The notes below the pieces were generated by a model. That model did no database searches, had not been told where the DNA came from, and saw nothing but the letters and a program-made list of their open reading frames with translations. Source: Verrucomicrobiales bacterium (lineage in GTDB: Bacteria; Verrucomicrobiota; Verrucomicrobiia; Limisphaerales; UBA9464). From it: a DNA stretch of 24,787 nt. This document shows positions 8,653 through 16,012 of the stretch, one piece after another. The number at the start of each line of letters is the position of its first letter. Positions within the stretch are counted from its first letter, which is position 1. The stretch is taken from assembly GCA_003445095.1 (NCBI GenBank), contig DLVS01000758.1, positions 1 through 24,787 on the forward strand. The letters are read 5' to 3'. The position numbers and the translations under genes were made by a program.

Positions 8653-8872
8653 CACGCCGCGGCAACGGGGGCCCGAGATCATTAGTGTGCTGATGCTCGC
8701 CGGCGACGGGGTCGGCTTCCTCTCAATTAACCGTGGCATTACCGATTCCTTGGAACGTGCCGTGATCGATCCGACCCTGTGTTCGAACGAGACCGCGAGC
8801 GCATCCAATCAAGTTCGGCGGACGCAGCGCATTCGCCGGCCGACGGCACTTCGAAGACCCCAGCGGCATTAG
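8653..8872 (+). pseudogene. Remnant of a methyl-accepting chemotaxis protein gene
   Basis: These 220 bases align with 17244-17460 of the intact chemoreceptor gene: CACGCCGCGGC at the left, then near-identity through the second membrane segment and linker (for example CGTGCCGTGATCGAT and GAGCGCATCCAATCA). A 61-residue frame from 8687 gives GFLSINRGITDSLERAVID, against [19 protein letters not shown] in the intact protein, and leaves the correct frame after SNQV. The 5' part of the gene with its start, heme domain and promoter-side DNA is missing, as is the whole signalling domain. The remnant keeps the divergent arrangement with the degenerate receiver gene. Confidence 0.85.
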
Positions 8873-8901
8873 ACGGGGGAGATTGGGCATCGGGAGACGG
8901 A

Positions 8902-9441
8902 TCATGGCTTGGTGGTGGTTTTCGCTTCTGAAATCGGCCAAAGCTTGGACATGAGCCAGGAAACCCCGACGCCAACGAGGCATCCGAGCATTACTTCTCC
9001 GACTCGGCGGATCCCAATCTCTACGGCACTAAGTTCCGAGTGGTGTGTCCAGCCAGCCGCGACGACGATGGCCGCAGTGATGGGCGCCTGCCGCCACATG
9101 ACCTGGACGCGCACAAAATACGTGGAGAGCAACACCGTCACCGCGAGAGCGAACGGCAGCATGATCTCGTGGCTCCCGGCCAAGATCAGGAAAAATAGGC
9201 CGGTGGCGCAGCCAACGGAGGCGTTAATGATGCGCCCATTGAACGTACTCACGGCCTGTCTCAGCTTGGGATCGCTGGCGGCGATCATCGAACTAATGGC
9301 CCAGATCGGGTTGAGGTTTGCGGCACGCCGGAGTACCAGCCAGAGAACGGTCGTAGCGAGGAACACGTTGACGGCAAAGTGCACGCCAACGAGGTCATCT
9401 TTGAGAAACCGTTCCGTCAGCTTCATTCGAGGATCGTTCAA
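8902..9441 (-). CDS. FUSC-like / aromatic acid exporter-type membrane protein
   Basis: The product has up to 179 residues and several hydrophobic spans: about 19-37, 60-80, 85-108, 118-130 and 145-165. The pattern RRAANLNPIWAISSMIAAS followed by NGRIINASVGCATGLF resembles the membrane half of FUSC/aromatic-acid-exporter proteins. Members of that family are usually larger or have a cytosolic domain; this is a short single-block version. Two starts are possible: TTG at 9441, with AGGAG only 3 bases upstream, or ATG at 9426 with AGGAG too far away. I keep the longer one with low certainty. The gene begins 6 bases after the broken channel gene and is the last gene of the minus-strand series, ending 29 bases from the chemoreceptor remnant. 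Substrate and transport activity are unknown. Confidence 0.6.
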   Translation of the reverse strand: MNDPRMKLTERFLKDDLVGVHFAVNVFLATTVLWLVLRRAANLNPIWAISSMIAASDPKLRQAVSTFNGRIINASVGCATGLFFLILAGSHEIMLPFALAVTVLLSTYFVRVQVMWRQAPITAAIVVAAGWTHHSELSAVEIGIRRVGEVMLGCLVGVGVSWLMSKLWPISEAKTTTKP

Positions 9442-9447
9442 GGTCTC

Positions 9448-9981
9448 CTAAGACGAGGGCAGGTTCCCGTGCGATCCGGAGACGACGGACTCATGCTGCC
9501 GTTGGGCCCGCCGTTGCTTTGGAGCCTGGAGTTGCTGGTCTTGAAATTCCTGCGCCACGGTTAATAGCACTCCCGTGGACCAGGCGAAGCCGAGTAATCC
9601 GGCGGTAGCGACCATGCCTTCGAGCAACCGCCATTGCAGCGGCAGATTCAATTGGCTGCCGACCGTCGTGTATTCGAGGAACGTGAAATAATTGGCCGTG
9701 CTGTAGTTCGGAAAACATTGTTTCCACTAAAAAAACCCGGCCCACACCATGACTTCCGCGATATGGACGCAGGTGATAATCCACGTGGTCAGCACGAGAT
9801 TCAGCATGCCTTTGGAGAACGATGGTGTGCGCTCGAAGCGTTCCTTGAAACCGCGGCTGAAGCGCATGGCCATAATCATTCCGAACGCGTGGATGACCAG
9901 CGTGAGCGCGACCAACGCGCACCCCCACAACACCTCCTCGATCCGTGTGGTGTAGGTCGTCGTGTCAGGCAGCGAGTCCAT
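9448..9981 (-). pseudogene. Two-TM ion channel-like gene with an in-frame amber stop
   Basis: From ATG at 9981 the frame reads MDSLPDTTTYTTRIEEVLWG, a hydrophobic segment (ALVALTLVIHAFGMIMAM), and a second one ending EVMVWAGFF. It then meets TAG at 9727-9729. The same frame continues as WKQCFPNYSTANYFTFLEYT and on to the end at 9448, with a pore-like TVGS segment and a last hydrophobic helix (AGLLGFAWSTGVLLTVAQ). Both halves resemble one family of small channels with a WRLLEG motif after the pore. A single base change (probably a Tyr codon) would explain the stop; an indel in the adjacent run of seven T (minus strand) would not, because the downstream frame is unchanged. The usual GYGD filter is not present (GSQL instead). 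It lies 20 bases after the CYTH-like gene. It is either a recent pseudogene or an expressed truncated protein. Confidence 0.7.
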
Positions 9982-10001
9982 GGGCCGGCGGTGCAGGAAG
10001 C

Positions 10002-10937
10002 TTACTCGTGCGCCGTGGGTGGGTTGCCCTTGAGGCGGTACACCGCGCCGGTCTTGGTGGTGCCCAAGGCGAGCCATTGCTCCGCGACGTGTTGGATGGC
10101 GATAAAGAACTGTTCGCAGCGCAATTTTGCCACCGCGTGAAGTTCGCTGCGGCGCTCCATTTTGGCCTGAAACGCAAATTCCCCGACAAGCTGCTTTTGA
10201 TTCCCACGCGTCCGCCACACGGCGACGTTGGATTTCGCCTGCACCCCCTTCCCGAAATCTAACATGCCAATGTCCAAAAGCACTTCTTCCACCGCGGTCT
10301 GGTTTACCAACTCGATTTTGTCCTCGGGGTTGAGCTTCAACGTCTCCAAGGCAGGCAACATGCGCACGAGAGTGCTCATGGCCATCGGATCGTCGTCGTG
10401 AATCGCGCTCAACGGGAACTGTGCGTTGTGAGAGAAAAGAATGCGGTAGCCTCCGATCTTATCTTTGAGTGGCAGCGCCTCCGCCTTGAACTTGATCTGG
10501 TAGTCGCCGGCGATCTTGGGCCGCACGTCCATCTCAGCGGCCTTTTGCAAGTCCGGGTGGCGGAACTTAAAGACAATCTCGGGATCACCGACAGCAAAGC
10601 CATCCACGTAGTCTTGCCGACGACGCAGGATGAAGGCGTTGTTGTAGAGACGAAAATCAGCGGTATCCAAGAAGAGGACTTCGCGAATGGCAGGACGGAG
10701 GTCCTTGAAGCCCTTCCGCGAAAAGTCCACGTCGGCAACTGCGGCTGCCTGCTTCACGAGCTTCGCAAATTCGTAGAAGCTATTCACCGACGTAAAGCGA
10801 TCGCCGTTGAGGATGAGTTTGCACTCCAGATAATGGAGGTCGTCCAGAGGGTGGCCATCGCTATACTTGCCCTTCTTAAGCTTAGGAGCCGATTGCTTGG
10901 CGACTGGATGGATGACTGTCTTGGTTGTTTGTTTCAT
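10002..10937 (-). CDS. Soluble protein, CYTH-like (uncertain)
   Basis: The 311-residue product has no signal peptide or membrane segment. An early LHYLECKLIL stretch, then VLFLDTADFRLYNNAFILRRR near residue 88 and EIVFKFRHPDLQ near 120, recall the triphosphate-tunnel (CYTH) fold. There an acidic-basic first strand is followed by a YFDT-type strand and an Arg-rich strand. The canonical ExExK motif is not clean, so the catalytic assignment is weak. The C-terminal third holds a conserved-looking ELVNQTAVEEVLLDIG segment and a basic FAFQAKMERRSELHAVAKLR segment that could complete the barrel. The gene is separated by 196 bases from the DUF4239 gene upstream and by 20 bases from the broken channel downstream. 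An inorganic polyphosphate or nucleotide substrate would be usual for the fold, but here it is inference. Confidence 0.55.
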   Translation of the reverse strand: MKQTTKTVIHPVAKQSAPKLKKGKYSDGHPLDDLHYLECKLILNGDRFTSVNSFYEFAKLVKQAAAVADVDFSRKGFKDLRPAIREVLFLDTADFRLYNNAFILRRRQDYVDGFAVGDPEIVFKFRHPDLQKAAEMDVRPKIAGDYQIKFKAEALPLKDKIGGYRILFSHNAQFPLSAIHDDDPMAMSTLVRMLPALETLKLNPEDKIELVNQTAVEEVLLDIGMLDFGKGVQAKSNVAVWRTRGNQKQLVGEFAFQAKMERRSELHAVAKLRCEQFFIAIQHVAEQWLALGTTKTGAVYRLKGNPPTAHE

Positions 10938-11133
10938 GGCTTGAAAGTTCGTTTGGAATGTCAGTGAGGAACCTCATCTGGGGAGCGCCCGCCTCCGGTG
11001 GGCTGTTTTTGGCGTCGCGCCGAAAACCTCGTCCACGCTAACGCCTGAATCGAGAGGACGCTCAGGTCGCCGAGGTTGGCGTTCAAAACCCAATCTCCGA
11101 CCGCCGACCTGTTCGAAAGGTTAGTCATGGGGA

Positions 11134-11895
11134 TTATTGGCCGAGGTGCTGCAGGGCGTTGTGCAGCGGTGCGCTGGAAATCTTGATGAGACCGTCCAAG
11201 GGATGGTTCAGCTCCAAAACGAGAAAAATCGCTGCCGAAATCGCGCACGAACCCACCAGCAAGACCGTCAGGGCTGTGATATTTCTCGGCGCGAACAAAC
11301 CAAAGCTCACGAAGAGTAACACCAGCCAAAAAACGAGGATCAAGAGAAGCGGGAGCGGCAATTGATTGTGAGCCTGTTCCACCAACAGCCACCGGAGCTG
11401 CCCAAGATCGCCGGAGATCTGTTGCGCTTGGGCAAGGGCCTGTCTCTGGGAATCGGTCTGCGGGATCACTTCACGAAGTTTGTCCTGAACGAGTTCAATG
11501 CCATTGGCGCGCTCGAAGGCGGTCAACGGCGGAAGACCGGTTTTCTCCGTCGGCCAGACCATTTCGATTCCACCCGCCACCGTGCGCTTCAATTGTTCGC
11601 GGACCGCTGCCGTCTCCGGGCCGTAGTGAGCCAAAGCTCGGTCCATGACAATGAACTTCGCACTGCCCTGGACGATCCCGTTGTTGATCCCGTCGAAGGA
11701 ACTCTTGGCGGAACTGACCAGCAGTCCCAGCACCAACGCCGTCAAGGTGGCGATGGTGCCGGCGCTCAGTTTGACGAGATCCTGCATCTCCTTGCTCAAG
11801 TGGTGGCCAGGCAGCAAGCGTTGCAGGCCCATGCCGAGAAGTGCGCCGCCAAAGATGGTGATGGCGCTGATTAGTCCGATGGTGAGCGAGCTCAT
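11134..11895 (-). CDS. DUF4239 (bestrophin-like) membrane protein
   Basis: The ATG at 11895 gives 253 residues; a longer open frame (to 12402) runs antiparallel to nothing real and overlaps the LssY gene, so it is rejected. Two hydrophobic segments lie near the N-terminus (about 5-25 and 47-67, the second LSAGTIATLTALVLGLLVSS). A long polar helical region of about 110 residues follows, then two closely spaced hydrophobic segments (about 180-205 and 210-232). This 2+2 layout and the VLGLLVSSAKSSFD pattern fit DUF4239, a family distantly compared with bestrophin channels. Its start overlaps the stop of the LssY-C gene by four bases (ATGA), so the two are translationally coupled. Transport function is not shown by the sequence. 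Confidence 0.75.
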   Translation of the reverse strand: MSSLTIGLISAITIFGGALLGMGLQRLLPGHHLSKEMQDLVKLSAGTIATLTALVLGLLVSSAKSSFDGINNGIVQGSAKFIVMDRALAHYGPETAAVREQLKRTVAGGIEMVWPTEKTGLPPLTAFERANGIELVQDKLREVIPQTDSQRQALAQAQQISGDLGQLRWLLVEQAHNQLPLPLLLILVFWLVLLFVSFGLFAPRNITALTVLLVGSCAISAAIFLVLELNHPLDGLIKISSAPLHNALQHLGQ

Positions 11896-12668
11896 GGACT
11901 CTTGGTTGGCGTCGAGGAGGGCACCGCCTGCGGGACGGGTGATCCTGCTTTCAGCACCGCGACCTCCAGCCGTCCGTCCGTATGCCATGGGTCGCCGCCT
12001 CCGTTCTTCCCTTCCAATTGCTGAAAGCCGTCCAACCAGAATATTTTCTCCGTCACACCCGCTTGCTGCAATCCCGCGATGAGGCGGTCTCGCTCCGCAT
12101 CCAGGTCCGGCCCGATATGATGCGTCACTTGTCCGGTCGTGTGACTCAGTCCGACGCGCTCGTCGAACGTCACGGCGCCAAACCACACTTCGCGTCCGTC
12201 GTGAAGCTGGTCCCAGCGCCAGAACCGTACATGGTGACGCTGACGCGGGCTGTTGCCCACGGGTTGCTCGAAGGCGAGGTCCTGCTTGCGTCCAAACAAC
12301 TCCAAGGTGCTGACCGGCGCATTGGTGTCGGGCCGGCGGAAGACGGAATCGACCGCAATCCGCACGCTGCTTTCGAAGGTGAGCGGGTCCGCCGGATCCC
12401 ATTTCGCCGCCGTCATGGCGCGGATGACCTCCTCCTTCGTTCCGAGCAAGGCTAGGTTAATAGGATCGCCGGGAATGCCAGCGGGCGTGTGGGTGATGCG
12501 CGGTGCGTCGAAGAGTTTAGCGTGGCGGCGCACATCCCGTTTCCAGATCAACGGCATGACGACGTAAGCCGCCAGCAGGTAGAGCAGGACCAGCGCGGCG
12601 AGCCAACGGAAGAGACGGCGGCGGCTGGCCTGCGGGGTTTTGGTTTCAGAATCGTTCCGGTTCTTCAT
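11892..12668 (-). CDS. LssY C-terminal domain protein
   Basis: The 258-residue product has one membrane anchor near the N-terminus (about 20-40, LAALVLLYLLAAYVVMPLIW) and a soluble domain. The soluble part starts THTPAGIPGDPINLALLGT and continues with EVIRAMTAAKWDPADPLTF, the characteristic opening of the LssY C-terminal domain. In Legionella LssY the domain is fused to a PAP2-type membrane region and sits near a type I secretion system; here it stands alone behind one anchor. The function of the domain is not known. The start overlaps the upstream membrane-protein gene by four bases and its stop overlaps the DUF4239 start by four, so the three genes form a tightly coupled unit. Confidence 0.8.
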   Translation of the reverse strand: MKNRNDSETKTPQASRRRLFRWLAALVLLYLLAAYVVMPLIWKRDVRRHAKLFDAPRITHTPAGIPGDPINLALLGTKEEVIRAMTAAKWDPADPLTFESSVRIAVDSVFRRPDTNAPVSTLELFGRKQDLAFEQPVGNSPRQRHHVRFWRWDQLHDGREVWFGAVTFDERVGLSHTTGQVTHHIGPDLDAERDRLIAGLQQAGVTEKIFWLDGFQQLEGKNGGGDPWHTDGRLEVAVLKAGSPVPQAVPSSTPTKSP

Positions 12669-13255
12669 AGCTTTGATGACAGCTTTGCCGCGGTGTTGCT
12701 TTTCCCCTCTCCCGGACTGTGCGTTTCATCCACCCGTCCTCGGAAGAATAGCCCGCGCACCTTTTCTGCCCCGAACGCACATTCAATTTCCTTCACAGTG
12801 AAAAAGGGCAGGAACGCGACGAAGATCAGGACGCACCACGCCAGCACTTCATCTTTTCCTTTGTTGGCGATCTCCGCAATCCCGTCCGCCGCCGGCCTGC
12901 CGTGGATCAGTGCGCCCACGATGTGCTCTCCGAAGGAGAACAGGACCACCAGCAAGGTAAAGACGAAGGTGCGATAGATCGTGGGCACAACCAGCGGGCG
13001 GTTGCGAAAGCGACGACCCATGCGTAAGACGTCGCCGATCATAACGACCTTGGCAAGGATGGCCGCTTCAACCAACGGAGCCCAGTACCCGATGTATTGA
13101 ATGTGGTATGCGGCCAGGATCAAACGCCGATACCAGGCAAAGGCGACCAAGAAAAACGCCAGGAACGCGAAATTGTAGAGGTACTCGAAAAATTCGCGGA
13201 TGAGCACTCGCCGCCACTTCTGCGATGTGCTTTCGGGTTGAGCGTCAGTTGTCAT
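12665..13255 (-). CDS. Hypothetical multi-pass membrane protein
   Basis: I do not recognise the family. The 196-residue product has a basic N-terminus and four likely membrane segments at about 24-45 (YNFAFLAFFLVAFAWY), 55-72, 95-115 (FVFTLLVVLFSFGEHIVGAL) and 137-157 (VLAWCVLIFVAFLPFF). A polar tail of about 40 residues follows (VKEIECAFGAEKVRGLFFRG, then a low-complexity end). It is translationally coupled by a four-base overlap to the LssY-C gene and starts 50 bases after the Rieske gene. The membrane protein, LssY-C and DUF4239 genes probably make components of one envelope complex; this is inference from the coupling alone. Confidence 0.7.
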   Translation of the reverse strand: MTTDAQPESTSQKWRRVLIREFFEYLYNFAFLAFFLVAFAWYRRLILAAYHIQYIGYWAPLVEAAILAKVVMIGDVLRMGRRFRNRPLVVPTIYRTFVFTLLVVLFSFGEHIVGALIHGRPAADGIAEIANKGKDEVLAWCVLIFVAFLPFFTVKEIECAFGAEKVRGLFFRGRVDETHSPGEGKSNTAAKLSSKL

Positions 13256-13305
13256 GGAATGGTGAAGGCTGAGTGTTGGTGTGGGAACGATCTTCAGACC
13301 GAAAC

Positions 13306-13599
13306 CTACACCTGGCCATCCACGATTTGGCCGGGATAACAGCCGAGGCGCCTACCCGGCGCGATCGGCATGTTGCTGGTAGTGACATCGTATCTCCAGG
13401 CATGAAGGCGGCAGGTCACAATCTTGCCTTCAAGTCTGCCGAAGCCGAGCGAACCCGCGGCGTGTAGGCATTTGTCATCGGTCGCATACACGGTGTCATC
13501 CACGTGGAACAGCGCGATGTCCTTGCCGGCAGCCGTAACGCTGGTGCTCCGGCCCGGCGGGACTTCTTCCAGTTTTGCCACTTCAACAAAGTCGGCCAT
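13306..13599 (-). CDS. Rieske-type [2Fe-2S] ferredoxin
   Basis: The 97-residue, single-domain protein has no signal peptide, so it is probably cytoplasmic. The cluster ligands are present: C44-L-H46 and C63-R-L-H66, followed by AWRYD where Rieske proteins have a Trp-x-(Phe/Tyr)-Asp. Spacing between the two ligand pairs (17 residues from C44-x-H46 to C63) is typical of dioxygenase-type ferredoxins. Such proteins carry electrons to ring-hydroxylating oxygenases or nitrite reductases; no oxygenase large subunit is in the window, so its partner is not visible. It starts 3 bases after the stop of the CMD gene, so the two are almost certainly co-translated. Confidence 0.9.
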   Translation of the reverse strand: MADFVEVAKLEEVPPGRSTSVTAAGKDIALFHVDDTVYATDDKCLHAAGSLGFGRLEGKIVTCRLHAWRYDVTTSNMPIAPGRRLGCYPGQIVDGQV

Positions 13600-13602
13600 G
13601 GT

Positions 13603-14316
13603 TTATTTCCTGTCGAGTTCCTCAGCGAGGATCGGCACGCCGAGATTGCAGGCTTGCACGCCTTGCGCGACGCAGAGTTTTAACACTTCCATGATCTCTT
13701 CCATCGTCGCGCCGGCGGCGAGCGCGTTGTGAATGTGGCGGCGCGTGCCGGGCGCGTACATGTGCGTGTAGGACGCATCGAACGCGATGCTCAAGAGTTC
13801 AGTGTCCTTCGCAGACAGGACGCCGCTGCCGTAAATGCCCGCGCCGGTCGCCATGAATTGATCGGTCCAGAGCGGGTCGAGTTGATAGAATGGATCCCAC
13901 GCGGTGTTCCACTGCCCGATGGCCTTCATCTTGTCGCAAGCGGGCGTGGCGGCGGCGGGTTTGGGAGCCGGCTGCTTGCCCGCAACCTTGGCTTCTTCGA
14001 GCAATATCGGCGCGCCGAGGCTGCACGAGTGAATGGACATCACCGAAGCACACTTCAGAACGAACAAGATTTCGTCGCGAGTGGCGCCGGCGTCGAGCGC
14101 AGCGCGGATGTGACGGCGCGTCCCGTTGGGATTGAGGTTCGTGCAGGCGGCGTTGATTGCCACGCCGATCAACTCGACGAGCTTGCGCGGCAACACGCCG
14201 CTGGTCCACGGGTTGGTGCTCATCTTCACACACGCGTCGGCCCATTTCGGGTCCCACTCGCGCAGTTGATTTACGGCATCGTCCCAAGGTCCGCTAGTTG
14301 TTGGTTCGGTAGGCAT
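13603..14316 (-). CDS. Tandem carboxymuconolactone decarboxylase (CMD) domain protein
   Basis: The ATG at 14316 gives 237 residues made of two CMD-like repeats. The first has SGVLPRKLVELIGVAINAAC, then GTRRHIRAALDAGATRDEIL and SIHSCSLGAPILLEEA. The second repeats this as SGVLSAKDTELLSIAFDASY, GTRRHIHNALAAGATMEEIM and QGVQACNLGVPILAEEL. A Pro/Ala linker joins them near residue 120. Neither repeat has the C-x-x-C pair of AhpD-type peroxidases, but each keeps a Cys in the last helix motif (SCSLG, ACNLG). Family roles range from gamma-carboxymuconolactone decarboxylation to redox functions, so the activity here is not assignable. The gene sits 65 bases after the BKACE gene, with a perfect hairpin between them, and 3 bases before the Rieske gene. 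Confidence 0.85.
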   Translation of the reverse strand: MPTEPTTSGPWDDAVNQLREWDPKWADACVKMSTNPWTSGVLPRKLVELIGVAINAACTNLNPNGTRRHIRAALDAGATRDEILFVLKCASVMSIHSCSLGAPILLEEAKVAGKQPAPKPAAATPACDKMKAIGQWNTAWDPFYQLDPLWTDQFMATGAGIYGSGVLSAKDTELLSIAFDASYTHMYAPGTRRHIHNALAAGATMEEIMEVLKLCVAQGVQACNLGVPILAEELDRK

Positions 14317-14335
14317 GGTGAATTTGTCTGCAGAA

Positions 14336-14359
14336 GTCCCGCCCGATGGCGGGCGGGAC
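14336..14359. repeat. Perfect 10-bp-stem hairpin between BKACE and CMD genes
   Basis: GTCCCGCCCG (14336-14345) and CGGGCGGGAC (14350-14359) are exact reverse complements around a four-base loop (ATGG on the plus strand). The minus-strand RNA would form a very stable hairpin, but it is followed by TTCTGCAG and not by a U-run, so it is not a standard terminator. An RNA-processing or stability element, or a REP-like repeat unit, is possible. Confidence 0.7.
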
Positions 14360-14381
14360 CTCCGGGATGTTGGGGTGTCGG

Positions 14382-15548
14382 TTACTTCTTCGCCGCCAGC
14401 AAGGCGGCCTGCGCGGCGCGGACCGGCTCCGGCGCGATCATGCACGCGGCGATCGGGTGCGAGTCGCCGCCGAGAACGGCCGGCTTGATTTTTCCGTCGG
14501 TCGGGAAGACGCGGAAGCCGGAGCCATCGGTGGGATTGGGCGGCATGCCGTTGTTCTGCAGCGTCTCATCGATGCTGTTATACCAGGTGCCGACCTTCAT
14601 GATCTCCCGTGCTTCCTTGGCGGTCGCGACCTTGCGGCCAAATTGCTCGCACAGACGGACGGCCCCTTGGATTTGCTCGACGGTAGTTTTGCGCTTGCGG
14701 TCGGCTCCCCACAGGTTGTCTTCGTTGCCCACGCGCACGTGCTGGCCGAGCACGATGGCCATCGCCGAATAGGAGATGAGTCCGCGCATGCTGGACCAGA
14801 AGGTATTCACCGAACCCTGCGGTAGCCGCTCCAGGAAATGCATGAGATCAAACGGATTTCTGCCCAGCGTCCCGCCGCCGTAGGCGCACAGCGCCAGATT
14901 CAAGGGCCCCATGTAAACGCCCGCGCGAATCAGCCGCTCGATGATTTCCCACTGGTGGACATGCGCGGGAACGAAGTAAGGCTGAATGCCATTCTTGCGA
15001 AGCCGTTTGAGGTGCTCGACGTAGAAGGCGGGCGTAGAGTCCACGACCATGCCTGACCACGCGGCGAGCACCTTTTCATCATCCATGTGGGTGCCCTTGA
15101 TGTCTTCCTTGGAAAACATCGAGGCGATGTCCCAGAGCGTGGTGCCGGTCGTCACCGTCACATATTCCGGCTTAGGGTCCAGTTCTGTGAGCATGTGCCG
15201 TGTGTCGTAGTCCAGCCACTTCGCCTTAGCATCGGCGGTGTGCGGGGCGAAGGAGATCGAGCCGCCAACCTGGATGATCATGTCCGGCACCGCTTCCTTC
15301 ACCCGCTTCAGCAGGTAATTGTAGTCGTCAAAGTTCGACGAACCCATGCCGGTGGCCGGGTTGCGAACGTGGAAATGCAGCATTCGCGCGCCGGCGTTGT
15401 AGCAGTCCACCGCCGCCTGGACTTGCTCGTCCCAACTGAGCGCGATGTCGCTCGCGTCGCCCGGCAGCCACGCCGGGCCGTAAGGCGCCGCCGTAATGAT
15501 GAGCGGGGCCATGTATTCGGGCAGGATGGAGTTGTCTGTGTAGTACAT
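14382..15548 (-). CDS. BKACE family protein (DUF849, beta-keto acid cleavage enzyme)
   Basis: The ATG at 15548 gives 388 residues. The BKACE family catalyses cleavage of a beta-keto acid with acetyl-CoA to give acetoacetate and a CoA ester; the founding member acts on 3-keto-5-aminohexanoate in lysine fermentation. Visible here are the opening LIITAAPYGP, the zinc-site pair in MLHFHVRNP (H58 and H60) and the third ligand in HVRVGNEDN (E276). PYFVPAHVHQ and LALCAYGGG complete the barrel motifs. At 388 residues it is longer than the roughly 270-310 usual for the family. The substrate-specificity residues cannot be assigned by eye. It lies between the VOC gene (61 bases upstream) and the double-CMD gene (65 bases downstream), so it is the best clue that this cluster handles a beta-keto acid. 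Confidence 0.9.
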   Translation of the reverse strand: MYYTDNSILPEYMAPLIITAAPYGPAWLPGDASDIALSWDEQVQAAVDCYNAGARMLHFHVRNPATGMGSSNFDDYNYLLKRVKEAVPDMIIQVGGSISFAPHTADAKAKWLDYDTRHMLTELDPKPEYVTVTTGTTLWDIASMFSKEDIKGTHMDDEKVLAAWSGMVVDSTPAFYVEHLKRLRKNGIQPYFVPAHVHQWEIIERLIRAGVYMGPLNLALCAYGGGTLGRNPFDLMHFLERLPQGSVNTFWSSMRGLISYSAMAIVLGQHVRVGNEDNLWGADRKRKTTVEQIQGAVRLCEQFGRKVATAKEAREIMKVGTWYNSIDETLQNNGMPPNPTDGSGFRVFPTDGKIKPAVLGGDSHPIAACMIAPEPVRAAQAALLAAKK

Positions 15549-15609
15549 GCTTTTTCTTTCTTGCTTCGTTGTTTGTGTTTGTGATCGGTCGTTTATGACC
15601 TGCCGGAAT

Positions 15610-15999
15610 TCAGTCCGGCTCCGGCATCGGAAACGCCTTCGCGTCCGCCTGCCAAATTCCAAAAATGTTCTTCGCGGGGTCCTGACAGATCGTCACCCAC
15701 GCCGTCCGCGGCACCGCCGTTTTCGGTCGAACCACCCCACCACCCAGCTCGACAATCTTCGCCACCGTGTCATCGAGGGACGCGACATTCACGAAGAGCA
15801 TCCAGCCGTTCAGGCCGGGAATCGCCTTGTGGGTCAGCCCACCATGCAGCGCGGGTCCATCCGGGGCGCCGGTCTGAATCCGCCAGTAGTTGATTCCCGG
15901 CATTTGTTCGACCTTCCAGCCGAGCGCTTCGCGGTAAAAGTCGGCGAGCGCGGCAGGTTGTTCGCCGTAGATCTCAAAGTGTGTCGCTGGGCTTGTCAT
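15610..15999 (-). CDS. VOC (glyoxalase/extradiol) family protein
   Basis: The ATG at 15999 gives 129 residues. The opening THFEIYGEQPAALADFYREA and the following LGWKVEQMPGINYWRI form the first beta-alpha-beta-beta-beta unit of the vicinal-oxygen-chelate fold. The second unit is LFVNVASLDDTVAKIVELGG, ending in DPAKNIFGIWQAD. The usual metal positions appear to be H7 or a nearby residue and the acidic position near the end of each unit, but I cannot assign them firmly. Such single VOC proteins include isomerases, lyases and resistance proteins, so the role is open. It lies 13 bases after the receiver gene, so a common transcript with the receiver is likely. It is the first enzyme-like gene of the BKACE cluster. 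Confidence 0.85.
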   Translation of the reverse strand: MTSPATHFEIYGEQPAALADFYREALGWKVEQMPGINYWRIQTGAPDGPALHGGLTHKAIPGLNGWMLFVNVASLDDTVAKIVELGGGVVRPKTAVPRTAWVTICQDPAKNIFGIWQADAKAFPMPEPD

Positions 16000-16012
16000 G
16001 AAAGTTCTCGTG

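Noticed and set aside
9729..9735. Programmed frameshift at the seven-T run in the channel gene
   Set aside because: The residues on both sides of the stop are in the same frame, so a frameshift would destroy and not restore the protein.
10987..11010. Possible intrinsic terminator (GCCCGCC / GGTGGGC stem then TGTTTTT)
   Set aside because: The T-run is on the plus strand, where no gene ends; minus-strand transcripts of the flanking genes would have the run on the wrong side.
11896..12402. N-terminal extension of the DUF4239 frame
   Set aside because: The extension overlaps the LssY-C gene completely and has no membrane or domain pattern; the ATG at 11895 is placed in a four-base overlap typical of coupled genes.
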